DNA of 64,000 bases from Trichomonas vaginalis G3 (GCF_026262505.1 NC_067206.1:27729896-27793895), one strand, 5' to 3'. Shown: positions 19,157 to 29,210, counted from the first letter of the stretch. Notes: generated by a model from the letters alone, not told the origin. Numbers and translations: made by a program.

Positions 19157-20002
19157 CTAAGCAGCAATATGTTGCATCATATCACTTACAATTGAGCGGA
19201 GATGAATAATATGAGGATCTTCTAGGTTAGTAATATTCGATTCTATTGCATCATCGACAACCATCTCAGGCTTTTGAGTTCGAATGAATTGTATAATTTG
19301 GTCGATATAATCTTGATTTGTTAAAGAGTTGATATCTTTTGCAAGTAATTCTTTTTGCTCATCAGTTAGAGGCTCCTTTTCATATGGTGGGAGTGTTGGG
19401 TATTCGATCTTTCTTTCTTCAATAACAGGCTGTTCAACTACAGGCTCAGCATGTGCATGGGACTTCTTATTGGAGCGAGATCTTTGCGGTTTTACAGGAC
19501 TTGGAATCTCCTTGATTGGTGCTGACATTTGTCGCTTAATTCTTGGTGGATTTGGCTTTCTTTCAACAGGCTGTGGAGGTGGCGGAATAGCAACTTGCTT
19601 TTGGTTTGCATTCCTTAGGCCAACAGCTTCTTCTAAAGCTTCACATTCTCGTTTCCAATCAAGAATATCGTTTCCTGAAAAGAATTCAGCTTCTTTGTTG
19701 AAAACAACAGATAATTGTTTTGCTAGTAATGAAACAATGGCTTGTTTACCATTATATCGATAGGAGTTATCCCAAACTAAATTTACTTCGTATTTGAATT
19801 CATCTGTTGACTTGTATTCATCATTTATGAGTTTCTTTTTGATTGTTCCAAGATCTATTGGATACTCGATTTTTTCAAAATAATCAGGGCATCCATCAGC
19901 AATTGGATCGACAGGCTCCGAAAACATGTCTGAAATAGAGAATTCGAACAATTTATTAAGCGCTTTCATACAGCGCCATCGTTGATAATCAGTCATTTTC
20001 AT
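19157..20002 (-). CDS. Single-bromodomain protein with NET-like C terminus (BET-like)
   Basis: The start is taken at 20002 or the ATG two codons later (19996), because a longer frame to 20086 would overlap the divergent gene. Bromodomain at about residues 5-110: a FSEPVDP ZA-loop, a YFEKIEYPIDLGTIKKKL block, and DNSYRYNG with the acetyl-lysine-contacting Asn. A basic, Pro-rich linker follows (RKPNPPRIKRQ, KPQRSRSNKK). The last 75 residues (PLTDEQKELLAKDINSL...) resemble the NET domain of BET proteins. Known: BET proteins read acetylated histones and recruit transcription regulators. It is 282 residues with one bromodomain, short for the family. Nuclear location is inferred. Confidence 0.85.
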   Translation of the reverse strand: MKMTDYQRWRCMKALNKLFEFSISDMFSEPVDPIADGCPDYFEKIEYPIDLGTIKKKLINDEYKSTDEFKYEVNLVWDNSYRYNGKQAIVSLLAKQLSVVFNKEAEFFSGNDILDWKRECEALEEAVGLRNANQKQVAIPPPPQPVERKPNPPRIKRQMSAPIKEIPSPVKPQRSRSNKKSHAHAEPVVEQPVIEERKIEYPTLPPYEKEPLTDEQKELLAKDINSLTNQDYIDQIIQFIRTQKPEMVVDDAIESNITNLEDPHIIHLRSIVSDMMQHIAA

Positions 20003-20031
20003 TTTTTTTATAAAAAAACTTAAAGAATTTG

Positions 20032-20044
20032 TCACTTTTTCAGT
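20032..20044 (+). promoter_or_regulatory. Initiator TCACTTTTTCAGT in a divergent promoter
   Basis: It fits the TCA+1 pyrimidine initiator consensus, with the A at 20034, 24 bases before the ATG at 20058. The 55-bp gap to the bromodomain gene start must serve both directions. Confidence 0.6.
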
Positions 20045-20057
20045 GTGAAATTTTAAA

Positions 20058-22190
20058 ATGACTGATGAAGATATACCAACAAGCATGATTTATCTTTCTT
20101 GGAAAGGTGAAAAATCTCGTCTTTTTGCTAGCCATACATGGGGCAGAAATGAAAGGCCTCTTTGGCTTTCTAGGTGTATTTATAGAGATTCAAAGTCGTC
20201 AATGGAGAAATCAGGTATCATGATGCTTACAAGAGGAGCCTTATACATATTTAGAGATAAGCTCCTTAGAGGATATGTTCTTCGTGGACATCATCATTTA
20301 TTTAAATTTTCAAAAGTACAACAATTATCAAATCGTGTAATTTTAACATACCAAAGCATAATAGATACTCCAAAGCAAACAAACGAGCCTCAAGTAGATC
20401 TAGAAGAAGTTCCTTTGTTAAATAACGAAGAAAATCCAGTCATTATTCCAGAAGAGCATTACGAAGAAAGAAGACTTAGTCTTGAATTCAAAGGTACTGA
20501 AAATTTCTGTATTTTGCTACATAGAATTCTTTCTGAATTATATTACGGAATTCAGTCATTACAGCTCCCAACATTTGAAATGCAAGATGGTATACAGTTA
20601 CAACCTTTAACAAAAGCTCCAAAAAACAGTTTATACAAAAAAGCAATTGCATATTCTCATTATGAGATGCCCTGGGGCAGAAATCTTGCTGTAGCAGGAT
20701 ATTTAAGGTACAAATGGAACGGAGAAAACGTTTTATGCTTAGGAAGGAAGTTTTCTCCATCATATTACGCCGGATCTTTTGGAACAGCCGTAGGAAACGA
20801 ATCTCTCATTGATACAGTTGTATTCAAGAACTGTGCATTCGATGGCATGGAATCCTTCTTGAACAGGCTCATGAAAAGCTCAGTTTCCGTCAAATTAGTT
20901 GTATTTGTCAATTACTCCCCCAACATCAAGCCAAAGTTCGCATTTGACGGATCCAGGACCATTGTTGGCCGATGGCACTTCGTAAACTGCTGTTGTGATA
21001 CAATTTGCTCATATCTGATTTCGACAAATAATTTTGCAGAGCCACCAAACGAAATTGCCATTGCAAGAAGGTCCTACAATGAGAAGGACTCCGAGCAAAT
21101 CTTCAATACCATCAAAGCTTCTCCGATGTCCTTCAGAACAGACACTTTGAGACTTGTTGATTTGAGATTCCGAAATTTCCCATTTGACACTTTTACTTCT
21201 TTAATCATGGACATGCCGTTGAACACTCTTGTTATCAGGCACGTGAATATCGAGGGCAGCAAGCTCTTCAACGCTATCTGCAGGACAAGACCTCTCATGA
21301 GATCTTTGAAATTGCAAAAACTATCTTTTACTCAACCGATTGATAAGAATTTGCAACTTCCTGCTGGTCTCGTTGTTCTCGATATCAGTGAGAGTGAATT
21401 CATTGGAGACTCATTCACTACATTCATGCTCGCTATTTGCCGCGAACAAGTTAAATATTCTTTCATTTTGAACGCCGCAAAATTGAAAATTACTGAATCA
21501 GAATTTGAAATTTTTAAGGTTTATATGGATGAAAGTGAACGAGAACAGCACAAACATATCAGATCCAATCTCCTTGAACTGAACATTTCTGATTTGTATG
21601 TTCCTGTTGTTGGTATTCAAGAGATATCAAGATTTATCAGGACACAAAAATCATTGACACAAATTTCTCTTGAAAATGTTACATGTCCGGATCCAACTGT
21701 TTTCACAAGATGTATCGTGTCTATTCTTCAGCAAGCAAGGATAACAGGAATAGATTTCACATTGCATCTCGGTGAAGAACTGTCTGATCTCCTTTTCAGA
21801 TACTTGGCTTTCCAAGAAACAATCAAACGCATTTGTATAAAGAATTGCGGAATTGGAAACAAAGGAATGATAAACTTAATGAAAAGAATCCCTCTTTTCA
21901 AACACTTGGAAGAGATATCTTGCGATGGATCGTCACCAACACCAACAACAGATGGAACTGTTCCTCTAATTGAGTTCTGGAGAACAATCGCAAACATGCC
22001 ATCGATTGTTGCAAATGATTTCCCTTATCAAGACTTGAACTCCCTTGGACTTGATGAAACAGCGATTCCTGCGAAAGAATTGGCAATTCTAAAGAGCAGA
22101 CGCCGCCCTTACACACAGATAGAGCGAATAGAAATAATCCTTAACAAGGTAATTGAAGACGAACGAAATGCTGTTGAGAATGCAATGTAA
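20058..22190 (+). CDS. CARMIL-like protein: PH-like domain plus leucine-rich repeats
   Basis: 710 residues. The N-terminal part (about 50-180) is beta-rich (GIMMLTRGALYIFRDKLL, YVLRGHHHLFKFSK, RRLSLEFKG), ends in a helix and reads like the non-canonical PH domain of CARMIL/LRRC16 proteins. About 245-640 is a run of irregular leucine-rich repeats with L..L.I.....G motifs (LVVLDISESEFIGDSF, IKRICIKNCGIGNKGMI). Known: CARMILs bind membranes and capping protein and link actin assembly to myosin I. The capping-protein-interacting segment is not evident, so a simpler PH-LRR protein is possible. It is divergently transcribed from the bromodomain gene. Confidence 0.65.
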   Translation: MTDEDIPTSMIYLSWKGEKSRLFASHTWGRNERPLWLSRCIYRDSKSSMEKSGIMMLTRGALYIFRDKLLRGYVLRGHHHLFKFSKVQQLSNRVILTYQSIIDTPKQTNEPQVDLEEVPLLNNEENPVIIPEEHYEERRLSLEFKGTENFCILLHRILSELYYGIQSLQLPTFEMQDGIQLQPLTKAPKNSLYKKAIAYSHYEMPWGRNLAVAGYLRYKWNGENVLCLGRKFSPSYYAGSFGTAVGNESLIDTVVFKNCAFDGMESFLNRLMKSSVSVKLVVFVNYSPNIKPKFAFDGSRTIVGRWHFVNCCCDTICSYLISTNNFAEPPNEIAIARRSYNEKDSEQIFNTIKASPMSFRTDTLRLVDLRFRNFPFDTFTSLIMDMPLNTLVIRHVNIEGSKLFNAICRTRPLMRSLKLQKLSFTQPIDKNLQLPAGLVVLDISESEFIGDSFTTFMLAICREQVKYSFILNAAKLKITESEFEIFKVYMDESEREQHKHIRSNLLELNISDLYVPVVGIQEISRFIRTQKSLTQISLENVTCPDPTVFTRCIVSILQQARITGIDFTLHLGEELSDLLFRYLAFQETIKRICIKNCGIGNKGMINLMKRIPLFKHLEEISCDGSSPTPTTDGTVPLIEFWRTIANMPSIVANDFPYQDLNSLGLDETAIPAKELAILKSRRRPYTQIERIEIILNKVIEDERNAVENAM

Positions 22191-22374
22191 TATATTACAT
22201 ACATCATTTGATTTATTTTTAATGATAATTTATTTTTTTGTTAGTTAAAGAAAGATTTATTTTCATAAAATGATTTAACATGTTTAAGGAGGAACTGATA
22301 AAAGAGTAACAATAAATGGAATTGCACATATATAATCAATCTTAAAAATAATCCGAGAATTTTTTTATAGTTGT

Positions 22375-23740
22375 TTAATGAAGAAATTTTTCAACTTTGG
22401 CAACATTTATATCTGCTCTCTGTTAAGGGTGCACTTACCACTTTCTGACATGCTCCCATAATATCAATATATCTTTATTGTGATTGCAAAAAAGTATAAC
22501 AGTAATATAAGGTACTAAGTAGTGATTTAAAATAACTTCTTTTTACCTTAGAAAAATTGGATAAAAAACTAGGATGTCAAAAAAATTGAGAGAATATCAG
22601 AAAGTGGGAAGCGCACCCTTATAGGAGAGATGTTAGTATCTCAAGATGGTTTTTAGCAGAAGCTCGAATTAAAGCAGTTGATTTATTATTATCTTCAGTT
22701 TCTATTTTAGCTCCAACTGAAACAAGTTATTTTGCAATTTCAAGGTGGCCCGTTTGAGATGCAGCCATAAGTGGGGTGATTCCATTTTTAGCTGTCGCAT
22801 CCTTATTAACTCCTATCGAAATATGATATTTTACTACTTCAAGATGGCTATTGACTGATGCAAACATGAGAGAAGTGGATCCACTATTGTCTGATGCTTC
22901 TTTATTAGCTCCACTTGTAATAAGGCATTTTACAATAACGATGTGTCCTTTGCTTGAGGCAAGTTTTAAAGGAGTCATTCCGGCATCAGTTTGAGCTTCG
23001 ATCAACGATCCTTTAGAAAGAAGATATTGCACTATTTCAAGATGGCCATTATATGATGCTAGCAAAAGCGGTGTATAATTAAAATTATTTCTATCATTAG
23101 GATTGATTCCAATCTGAACAAGTGATTGAACAAGTTTTAAATTACCATTCTGACAGGCCCTGTGAAGTGGCGAATTTCCATTTTCATCCTTTCTTATGCA
23201 AAGCCCCCTCTGTGCTGCAATTAAAATATATTTTTGATCTTTTTTCATTGAAAGTTCTTCGAGAAACTGATAGATATAATTGAAATCATTTGAATTAACA
23301 TATCATTCGATTTTTGTTGGAAATTTGTGTGCAAATATCTTCTCTTCACGATCTAATATTTGAGCTTTCTGTTGTTCGTTTTGTTCTATTGGTAATGGGA
23401 TTTCCCTTACATTTTCTTCTGATTGATCTAATGTATTGCTGAGGAAATTGAAAATTTTCAGATTACAATGTTGAGCATATGCTTTGGAAATTAAATTTGC
23501 ATCATGAATACTATTTATTGTAACGTTTGCATTAAGTAAATAGAAAATTGATTCATAAGCATTCTTGCTATTCGCAGCTTGTTCAATGAGATCGATATAG
23601 TCTTCAATTTTGAGATATCCTGCTTCGAAGATTTCATTGACATTTCTTCCTTGAAATAGATCGAAAAAATTGCCCTTTTGCATATATTCCCTGATGTTCG
23701 ATACAATGTATTCATTCGTTTGGCTAGTATCAGCGCTCAT
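22375..23740 (-). pseudogene. Ankyrin-repeat gene, left copy, decayed and split by a MITE
   Basis: From 23740 it encodes the DUF3447-like N-terminal domain (starting MSADTSQTNEYIVSN), then an in-frame TGA (23303-23305). The same frame resumes with YVNSNDFNYIYQFLEEL and about five ankyrin repeats. A second in-frame stop (22727-22729) is followed by one more repeat (VSVGAKIETEDNN), and the frame then reaches a MITE (22426-22619). Beyond the MITE, ADINVAKVEKFLH-stop (ending 22375) looks like the lost C terminus. Two stops plus the insertion argue for a pseudogene. Its first 700 bp are identical to the right copy at 24280-25797. Confidence 0.75.
22426..22619. mobile_element. MITE copy 2, inserted in the ankyrin gene, TA target duplication
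   Basis: 194 bp, begins AGGGTGCACTTACCACTTTC TGACAT and ends with the imperfect inverse (..ATCAGAAAGTGGGAAGCGCACCCT). Flanked by TA at 22424-22425 and 22620-22621. The same family as 17139-17353. No coding capacity. It separates ankyrin-coding sequence on both sides. Confidence 0.8.
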
Positions 23741-24279
23741 TTATCTTGGAGACAGAGGAAAAAAATGACAAACGCCAAATTCTCAAAGTTTGCTTGAAAT
23801 AAGTCAAAAACTGTAAAATGTCGTATTAACAGTAATAGTCAAAGAAGCACTGCCTAAAATATAAAGAAAGATTTATATTCGTATTATTAATTTATTATGA
23901 TATCAACCTTAGAAAATTGAATGATATGAAGTTCAATTATTTTAGATATATATGTATAAGTTATGCATTTTTTAGGATAACAAGTTTTAAAACAGTTATC
24001 TCTATGTGGTTTATCATAAATGTTGAAAATAAACTTGAATTCATATTATTCGAGTCTGTCTCTCAAAATTTGAGTGAATAGAAAGATTTACATGCGAAGA
24101 ATTTTATTTCTTCAAGTAAAATGAGTATGTAAAATCATTTTTTCATTTCTTCTTTTATATGTTGAAATTATGTGTTTAGTTTAAAAATCAAGCAAATTTG
24201 ACATTTGACAATCCAAAGATCAGATACAATTGGAATAAAATTCGATTCATGAATTTGACAATTATTTTCCAAATGTGCT
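23741..24279. other. Spacer between the two ankyrin genes
   Basis: The first about 47 bp (to 23787) belong to the duplicated block. The rest is AT-rich with no gene or repeat that I recognise. Confidence 0.5.
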
Positions 24280-25797
24280 TCAATCAAGAAATTCAACAAT
24301 ATCCCTGTGATCATTCATTTCAGCCAAATCTCGGGCATTATAACCGAGGGATTGTCGAGCATCTTTGTTTGCTCCAGCAGAAACAAGGAGTTTAACAACT
24401 TCAAGATGGCCGTTCGATGAGGCTTTAAGAAGTGGTGTATTTCCACCAATGTCTTTTGCTTCTTTATTTGCACCAGCAGCGAGAAGTATGTTAACTGATT
24501 CTGTTCCACCTATTTGTGATGCACACAATAGTGGAGTATCGGAATTGTCAGCCATTTCATCGATATTGACTCCAATGGAAATTAGATATTCAACTATTTT
24601 ATAGTAATTTTTAATTGAAGCATAAATAAGAAGTGTTCTACCTTCAATATCTCTAACTTCTTTATTTGCTCCCTTTGATATTAAATATTTTGCAATTTCA
24701 AGATTATTATAATCAATTGCACAGAGTAGAGCTGTTGCCCCATTTGCATTTTTTGCATCTTTGTTAGTTCCAATTGAAATGAGATATTTAACAATTTCAA
24801 GATGACTATTAGCAGATGCAATAGTTAGTGGAGTGTATCCATTTTTGTCTGACAAATCTTTGTTAGCACCAATCGAAATGAGATATTTTACAATATCGAT
24901 CTTATCAAATTCAGATGCTGCAATTAGTGGAGTGCATCCATTTTTGTCTTGTGCATCTTTGTTAGCACCTATCGAAATGAGGTATTTAACAATTTCAAGA
25001 TGACCATTTATAGATGCTGCAATTAGTGGATTGCGTCCATATTTGTCTGATGAATCTTTGTTAGCTCCCATTGTAATAAGATATTGTACAATTTCAAGAT
25101 GACCACATTCAGATGCTATTTTAAGAGGTACATCATCATTATTATTTCTAACATTAGGATTGATTCCAATCTGAACAAGTGATTGAACAAGTTTTAAATT
25201 ACCATTCTGACAGGCCCTGTGAAGTGGCGAATTTCCATTTTCATCCTTTCTTATGCAAAGCCCCCTCTGTGCTGCAATTAAAATATATTTTTGATCTTTT
25301 TTCATTGAAAGTTCTTCGAGAAACTGATAGATATAATTGAAATCATTTGAATTAACATATCATTCGATTTTTGTTGGAAATTTGTGTGCAAATATCTTCT
25401 CTTCACGATCTAATATTTGAGCTTTCTGTTGTTCGTTTTGTTCTATTGGTAATGGGATTTCCCTTACATTTTCTTCTGATTGATCTAATGTATTGCTGAG
25501 GAAATTGAAAATTTTCAGATTACAATGTTGAGCATATGCTTTGGAAATTAAATTTGCATCATGAATACTATTTATTGTAACGTTTGCATTAAGTAAATAG
25601 AAAATTGATTCATAAGCATTCTTGCTATTCGCAGCTTGTTCAATGAGATCGATATAGTCTTCAATTTTGAGATATCCTGCTTCGAAGATTTCATTGACAT
25701 TTCTTCCTTGAAATAGATCGAAAAAATTGCCCTTTTGCATATATTCCCTGATGTTCGATACAATGTATTCATTCGTTTGGCTAGTATCAGCGCTCAT
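24280..25797 (-). CDS. Ankyrin-repeat protein, right copy, with one in-frame TGA
   Basis: 505 codons in one frame from MSADTSQTNEYIVSN (25797) to IVEFLD-stop (24280), interrupted only by TGA at 25360-25362. Residues 1-145 form the helical DUF3447-like domain. Downstream of the TGA the same frame reads YVNSNDFNYIYQFLEELSM, exactly the type of linker seen in this family, then nine full ankyrin repeats (TPLIAAS..GHLEIVKYLISIGANKDA type) and a partial last one. Known: ankyrin arrays bind proteins, and this family is hugely expanded in trichomonads. Either the gene is a young pseudogene, the TGA is read through, or translation restarts at the ATG at 25305. The clean repeats after the TGA argue against long decay. 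Confidence 0.7.
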
Positions 25798-26126
25798 TTA
25801 TCTTGGAGACAGAGGAAAAAAATGACAAACGCCAAATTCTCAAAATTTTTTTCCAATGAAATTTTTTCCAGTTTGCAAAAGCTCTCAAATTTGTTTACCA
25901 GATAAATTAGTCAAAATTCTATTTAATTATTTTTACCAAATTTATAAATATAAGAGAAATGTGACACTTCAAATATACGCTAGAAATTTATTTTTTCGTA
26001 ATATGAAAATTTAGAATTATATCTGATCAAAAATTTGGTTAAATTCGACTTAGGAATCTCTTTGTTAAACTTTTACTTGCAGGCCATCAAAGTATCAAAG
26101 GTGACAAACCGGTCATAATTTCCCAT

Positions 26127-26204
26127 CATGTCTCTCGCTCTGTCACTTTTCGGCGCCACGAGCGAAGCGACGTGGCGCCGAAAAGTGACAGAGCGAGAGA
26201 CATG
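26127..26204. repeat. Perfect inverted repeat, 34-bp arms, 10-base spacer
   Basis: The left arm 26127-26160 starts CATGTCTCTCGCTCTGTCAC and continues TTTTCGGCGCCACG. The right arm 26171-26204 is its exact complement. The spacer AGCGAAGCGA could fold further (GC-GAA-GC). GC-rich against an AT-rich background. The arm contains AAAAGTGACA, also seen at the MULE end near 42140-42200, so a MITE or paired TIRs of a MULE-type element is one reading. Confidence 0.85.
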
Positions 26205-26667
26205 AATGGGTTCTATATATATACAAAATAGTTACCCCGATCGCGGCTTTTGAATTATAATTATTTTACTAACATATTTTTAATAAAATAAACATGGATT
26301 TATATGGGAAATTAGGGAGATCTGAAACTCAAAAATTATTTTTGAATTTTAATATGATAAATATAATTGTGATGGTATGTACATTATAAATAAAATATTA
26401 ATTCGGAACAACGATGAGATGTGATAAATTTGATTCTTTCAAAAATCGATTTTGGTATTTAAATATTAATTGATATCTTAGATGCATATAGGATATATAA
26501 TAATTTTAAAACACCAAAAAGTGACAATTTGCGGTTAGAAAAAGTCATCAAAGCGCATTTTAATGATTTGATTTAGCATAAACATAGACTATCTCATTGA
26601 TATTTAACTTCAATTTCCCGAAATGAAAAGGATTTCAACAAAAACGATTATTTTACGATTATTTTTT

Positions 26668-26870
26668 ATAAAAATTTTTAAATTGAGACTGACATCTATA
26701 AAATCTTCTAAAAACTCCAAATATCAAATAAAATAATATCATTAAAATTCCTCTCAATTTAAAAAATTTTTATAAATTGAGACTTCAATCTCTAATATCT
26801 TCAAAAAAATTCATATATCACAAAAAATCAAGATATTATTTTTATTCTCAATTTCAAAAATTTTTGTTCA
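26668..26870. repeat. Two related AT-rich inverted-repeat units
   Basis: TATAAAAATTTTTAAATTGA at about 26668 is mirrored by CTCAATTTAAAAAATTTTTA at about 26755. A second unit of similar size (AAATTGAGACTTCAATCTC .. ATTCTCAATTTCAAAAATTT) follows directly. Probably old foldback elements. No coding capacity. Confidence 0.5.
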
Positions 26871-26897
26871 AACAATCTTGTTGCATAACAGCAAGGC

Positions 26898-26926
26898 AGA
26901 AATTTGAAACGAAGTTTCAAATTTCT
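26898..26926. repeat. Perfect 13-bp hairpin with GAA loop
   Basis: AGAAATTTGAAAC (26898-26910), loop GAA, GTTTCAAATTTCT (26914-26926). Confidence 0.85.
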
Positions 26927-26933
26927 CAAGCTT

Positions 26934-26981
26934 GCATTCTGGGCACTTACATGCCCAGAATGCTAAAAGGCGCGTAGCGCC
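26934..26981. repeat. Two adjacent hairpins
   Basis: GCATTCTGGGCA (26934-26945) pairs with TGCCCAGAATGC (26952-26963) around a 6-base loop. GGCGC (26969-26973) pairs with GCGCC (26977-26981) around GTA. Confidence 0.8.
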
Positions 26982-27233
26982 GTCTCTGAATATCAAATTT
27001 ATCATCATAATTATTTTATTAAATTTCACTAAAAATCGATCTGTTATAACACACTGGTGCATTACAGCCTTGTCAATTAATTCTATCGGCGCTTCGAAGA
27101 CTTTGCGGATATTTATTCTACAATAAATTAGATTCTTATTTTTATATTTTTTATGACTTATTTTTGATAGTTTTCGTTCAGAAATTTTAATCATATTTTA
27201 AGTAAACATATATTAGTATTCTTCATTACTTGA

Positions 27234-27250
27234 TTGGCGCTTTGCGCCAA
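27234..27250. repeat. 7-bp hairpin with TTT loop
   Basis: TTGGCGC, loop TTT, GCGCCAA. Part of the hairpin cluster in this spacer. Confidence 0.7.
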
Positions 27251-27287
27251 CTAAATAGTGAATAATTCAATTTTTGAAAAAATTATT

Positions 27288-27350
27288 TAATTTGGCCGAA
27301 GGTGGCGTGCTTGCCCTTCGGGCAAGCACGCCACCTGAGGCCCCAAATTA
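27288..27350. repeat. Strong hairpin: perfect 16-bp GC-rich stem with TTC loop
   Basis: GGTGGCGTGCTTGCCC (27301-27316), loop TTC, GGGCAAGCACGCCACC (27320-27335). The pairing continues imperfectly outward (TAATTTGG / CCCAAATTA). It is about 200 bp upstream of the gene at 27540. Confidence 0.85.
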
Positions 27351-27539
27351 TATTTGATCAAATAGATATCTTCACACTGCAGATCAATAAATCACATGAT
27401 ACGCTTGTTGAGGGATTTTAATAAATATTATTTCTTCATTTAATTGCAAAGTTTGTATTCGTTTGAACATGACATACTGTGTTGCATTTTGTATCAATGA
27501 ATATCAAGAATTTGATATGAATTAATTTCTAAACGTTCA

Positions 27540-29210
27540 ATGAAATCTTCTTTCGATTCTTCCCTTTTAGACAAATCAATTAACGATGTAAGTAGTGCAA
27601 TTGGTGATCATCTTAATACTAGTATTGGGCGCGAATTGTCACAGACCGATCAAATCAGTAAATTAGATGAATTAAAAGAAGATCTTCTTCGAAGAGAGAA
27701 AACATTAGCCGAAGAGAAATATAATTTAGCAAAAATTCAAAATGAGCTTGAAGAGGCCAAAAGACAATTCAATATTGAATACTCAGAAGCAGATAAAAAT
27801 TTAGAAGTCTTAATTCAAGAAGAACTTGCCAAGCAAGCCAAAAATAACGATTCATTTTATATGTTTGATCAAAAAACCAATTTATTACAAGAACTTTCTC
27901 GTGCGACAAGAGCAAAATTAGTAGAAATGAATGATCTTGAGCTAAAGCTTGAGGATCAAAGGATGCATGCAGAATCTACAATCAATAAATTTAATATTGT
28001 ATCAACAGCTCCGTCAATACAAGCGTTAACGTCTCAAGTTGATTTAATGAAAGAAAAATTAGAAGATACAAACAAGCAAATTGGAGAATTACAGAATAAT
28101 AATGCAGATTTAGAACGAAATTTATCGAAATTAGAGAAAGATAAAAATGATAAAATACATCAATCGAGAAATCTTCAAACCAAGATTGAATCGGCCAAAT
28201 GCACTCATTTAGTTCATGTAAATTCTCTTGGCACCCAGAAAATAGCATCCCAAGATACATTAAAGAATTCGAACAACAAATTAAATCAATTTAATGATGA
28301 AAAGCATGATTTAAGCCTCTCTGCAGAACGTATTTCAGCAATGATTGCGCAATCTGACTTATTACTAAAAGGATATGAAGATGAAATGAATGTTACTAAG
28401 CAAAACATCCAAACAAAACAAATGCAGTTGAAAGACATTAAAAATGACTTTAAAGATATGGAAAGCAGAGTTAATAGATTAAGAAAGAATAAAATGGAAG
28501 ACATGCTTAACAGAGAGAGGAACATTAAAGATGTTACTGACCAAATTCAAAATACAAAAGATGAAATAAAATCAAATTCGGACAAAATTTTGCATTTGAA
28601 TTTTCAAGCAAGAAAGTTAGAAGATTCGATAAAGAGAACAATAGTTCGAATCGGCCAATGTGTGGAAGATGCAGCAATGCTTGAACATGCTAAAATAGGA
28701 ATAGATGCAAAACTAGAAAGAGTTGAAAAATCAATTGAAAACAGATCATCAGAAATCGACAGCCAAATTGAAGAATTAAACTCTTTACATAGACAAATAG
28801 CTTCATCAAAGTTTATATCTAAAAGATTGGATAGAATGAATGCAATATATTTCGCTCCTAAGCAGTTTGACCATGACCAAACAAAGGCAAAGAAAGTTTA
28901 TGATGATTTATATGATTTGAAACATGAAAATAAAATGATGAAAAAGACGATTAAATTTTATGAAAAGAGAATATTCTATTACGGTGCTGAGTGCGCCATC
29001 ATAAAGAATAGACAAAAACAAATGTCAAATGCTCAAGAATACACGAAGAAAACTTTGATTAAATATGGTAATTTGAACGCTTTAGAAAATAATATAAAAT
29101 ATCTTCAAAAAGCTATAGATCTTAAAAAGAATAATAAAGCAAGTGCAGAAACCAATGAATGCAATGATTTACTGAAAATTATTAATAGAGAAATTTCCAA
29201 ATGGAATTAA
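27540..29210 (+). CDS. Coiled-coil protein of unknown function
   Basis: 556 residues. After a Ser/Asp-rich head (MKSSFDSSLLDKSINDVSS) almost the entire length is heptad-patterned coiled coil rich in Lys, Glu, Asn, Gln and Leu (about 40-440), followed by a more mixed helical tail (residues 440-556, YFAPKQFDHDQTKAKK). No enzyme motif. Similar proteins in flagellated protists are often cytoskeletal, centrosomal or basal-body parts, but that is only a suggestion. The frame is intact and codon use matches the host neighbours. Confidence 0.7.
   Translation: MKSSFDSSLLDKSINDVSSAIGDHLNTSIGRELSQTDQISKLDELKEDLLRREKTLAEEKYNLAKIQNELEEAKRQFNIEYSEADKNLEVLIQEELAKQAKNNDSFYMFDQKTNLLQELSRATRAKLVEMNDLELKLEDQRMHAESTINKFNIVSTAPSIQALTSQVDLMKEKLEDTNKQIGELQNNNADLERNLSKLEKDKNDKIHQSRNLQTKIESAKCTHLVHVNSLGTQKIASQDTLKNSNNKLNQFNDEKHDLSLSAERISAMIAQSDLLLKGYEDEMNVTKQNIQTKQMQLKDIKNDFKDMESRVNRLRKNKMEDMLNRERNIKDVTDQIQNTKDEIKSNSDKILHLNFQARKLEDSIKRTIVRIGQCVEDAAMLEHAKIGIDAKLERVEKSIENRSSEIDSQIEELNSLHRQIASSKFISKRLDRMNAIYFAPKQFDHDQTKAKKVYDDLYDLKHENKMMKKTIKFYEKRIFYYGAECAIIKNRQKQMSNAQEYTKKTLIKYGNLNALENNIKYLQKAIDLKKNNKASAETNECNDLLKIINREISKWN

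Larger units (their letters stand above)
23095..25844. repeat. 693-bp identical direct repeat (23095-23787 and 25152-25844)
   Basis: By eye the two ankyrin genes are identical over the 5' flank, the whole N-terminal domain, the in-frame TGA and the first ankyrin repeats, with an offset of exactly 2057 bp. They differ clearly on both sides. This points to a very recent duplication or gene conversion confined to the 5' half. Confidence 0.8.
25845..27539. other. 1.7-kb intergenic region rich in hairpins
   Basis: No gene is supported. Very AT-rich, but punctuated by GC-rich perfect inverted repeats listed separately (26127, 26898, 26934, 26969, 27234, 27288). A TATATATATACA tract lies at about 26215. 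Confidence 0.6.

Noticed and set aside
24280-25797. TGA read as selenocysteine or a reassigned sense codon
   Set aside because: No selenoprotein context or visible SECIS-like element was recognised, and TGA ends other genes in the window (for example the helicase at 61411).
26777-27194. Short frames in the hairpin-rich spacer
   Set aside because: They run through perfect hairpins and AT-rich repeats and have no codon bias or homology that I can see.
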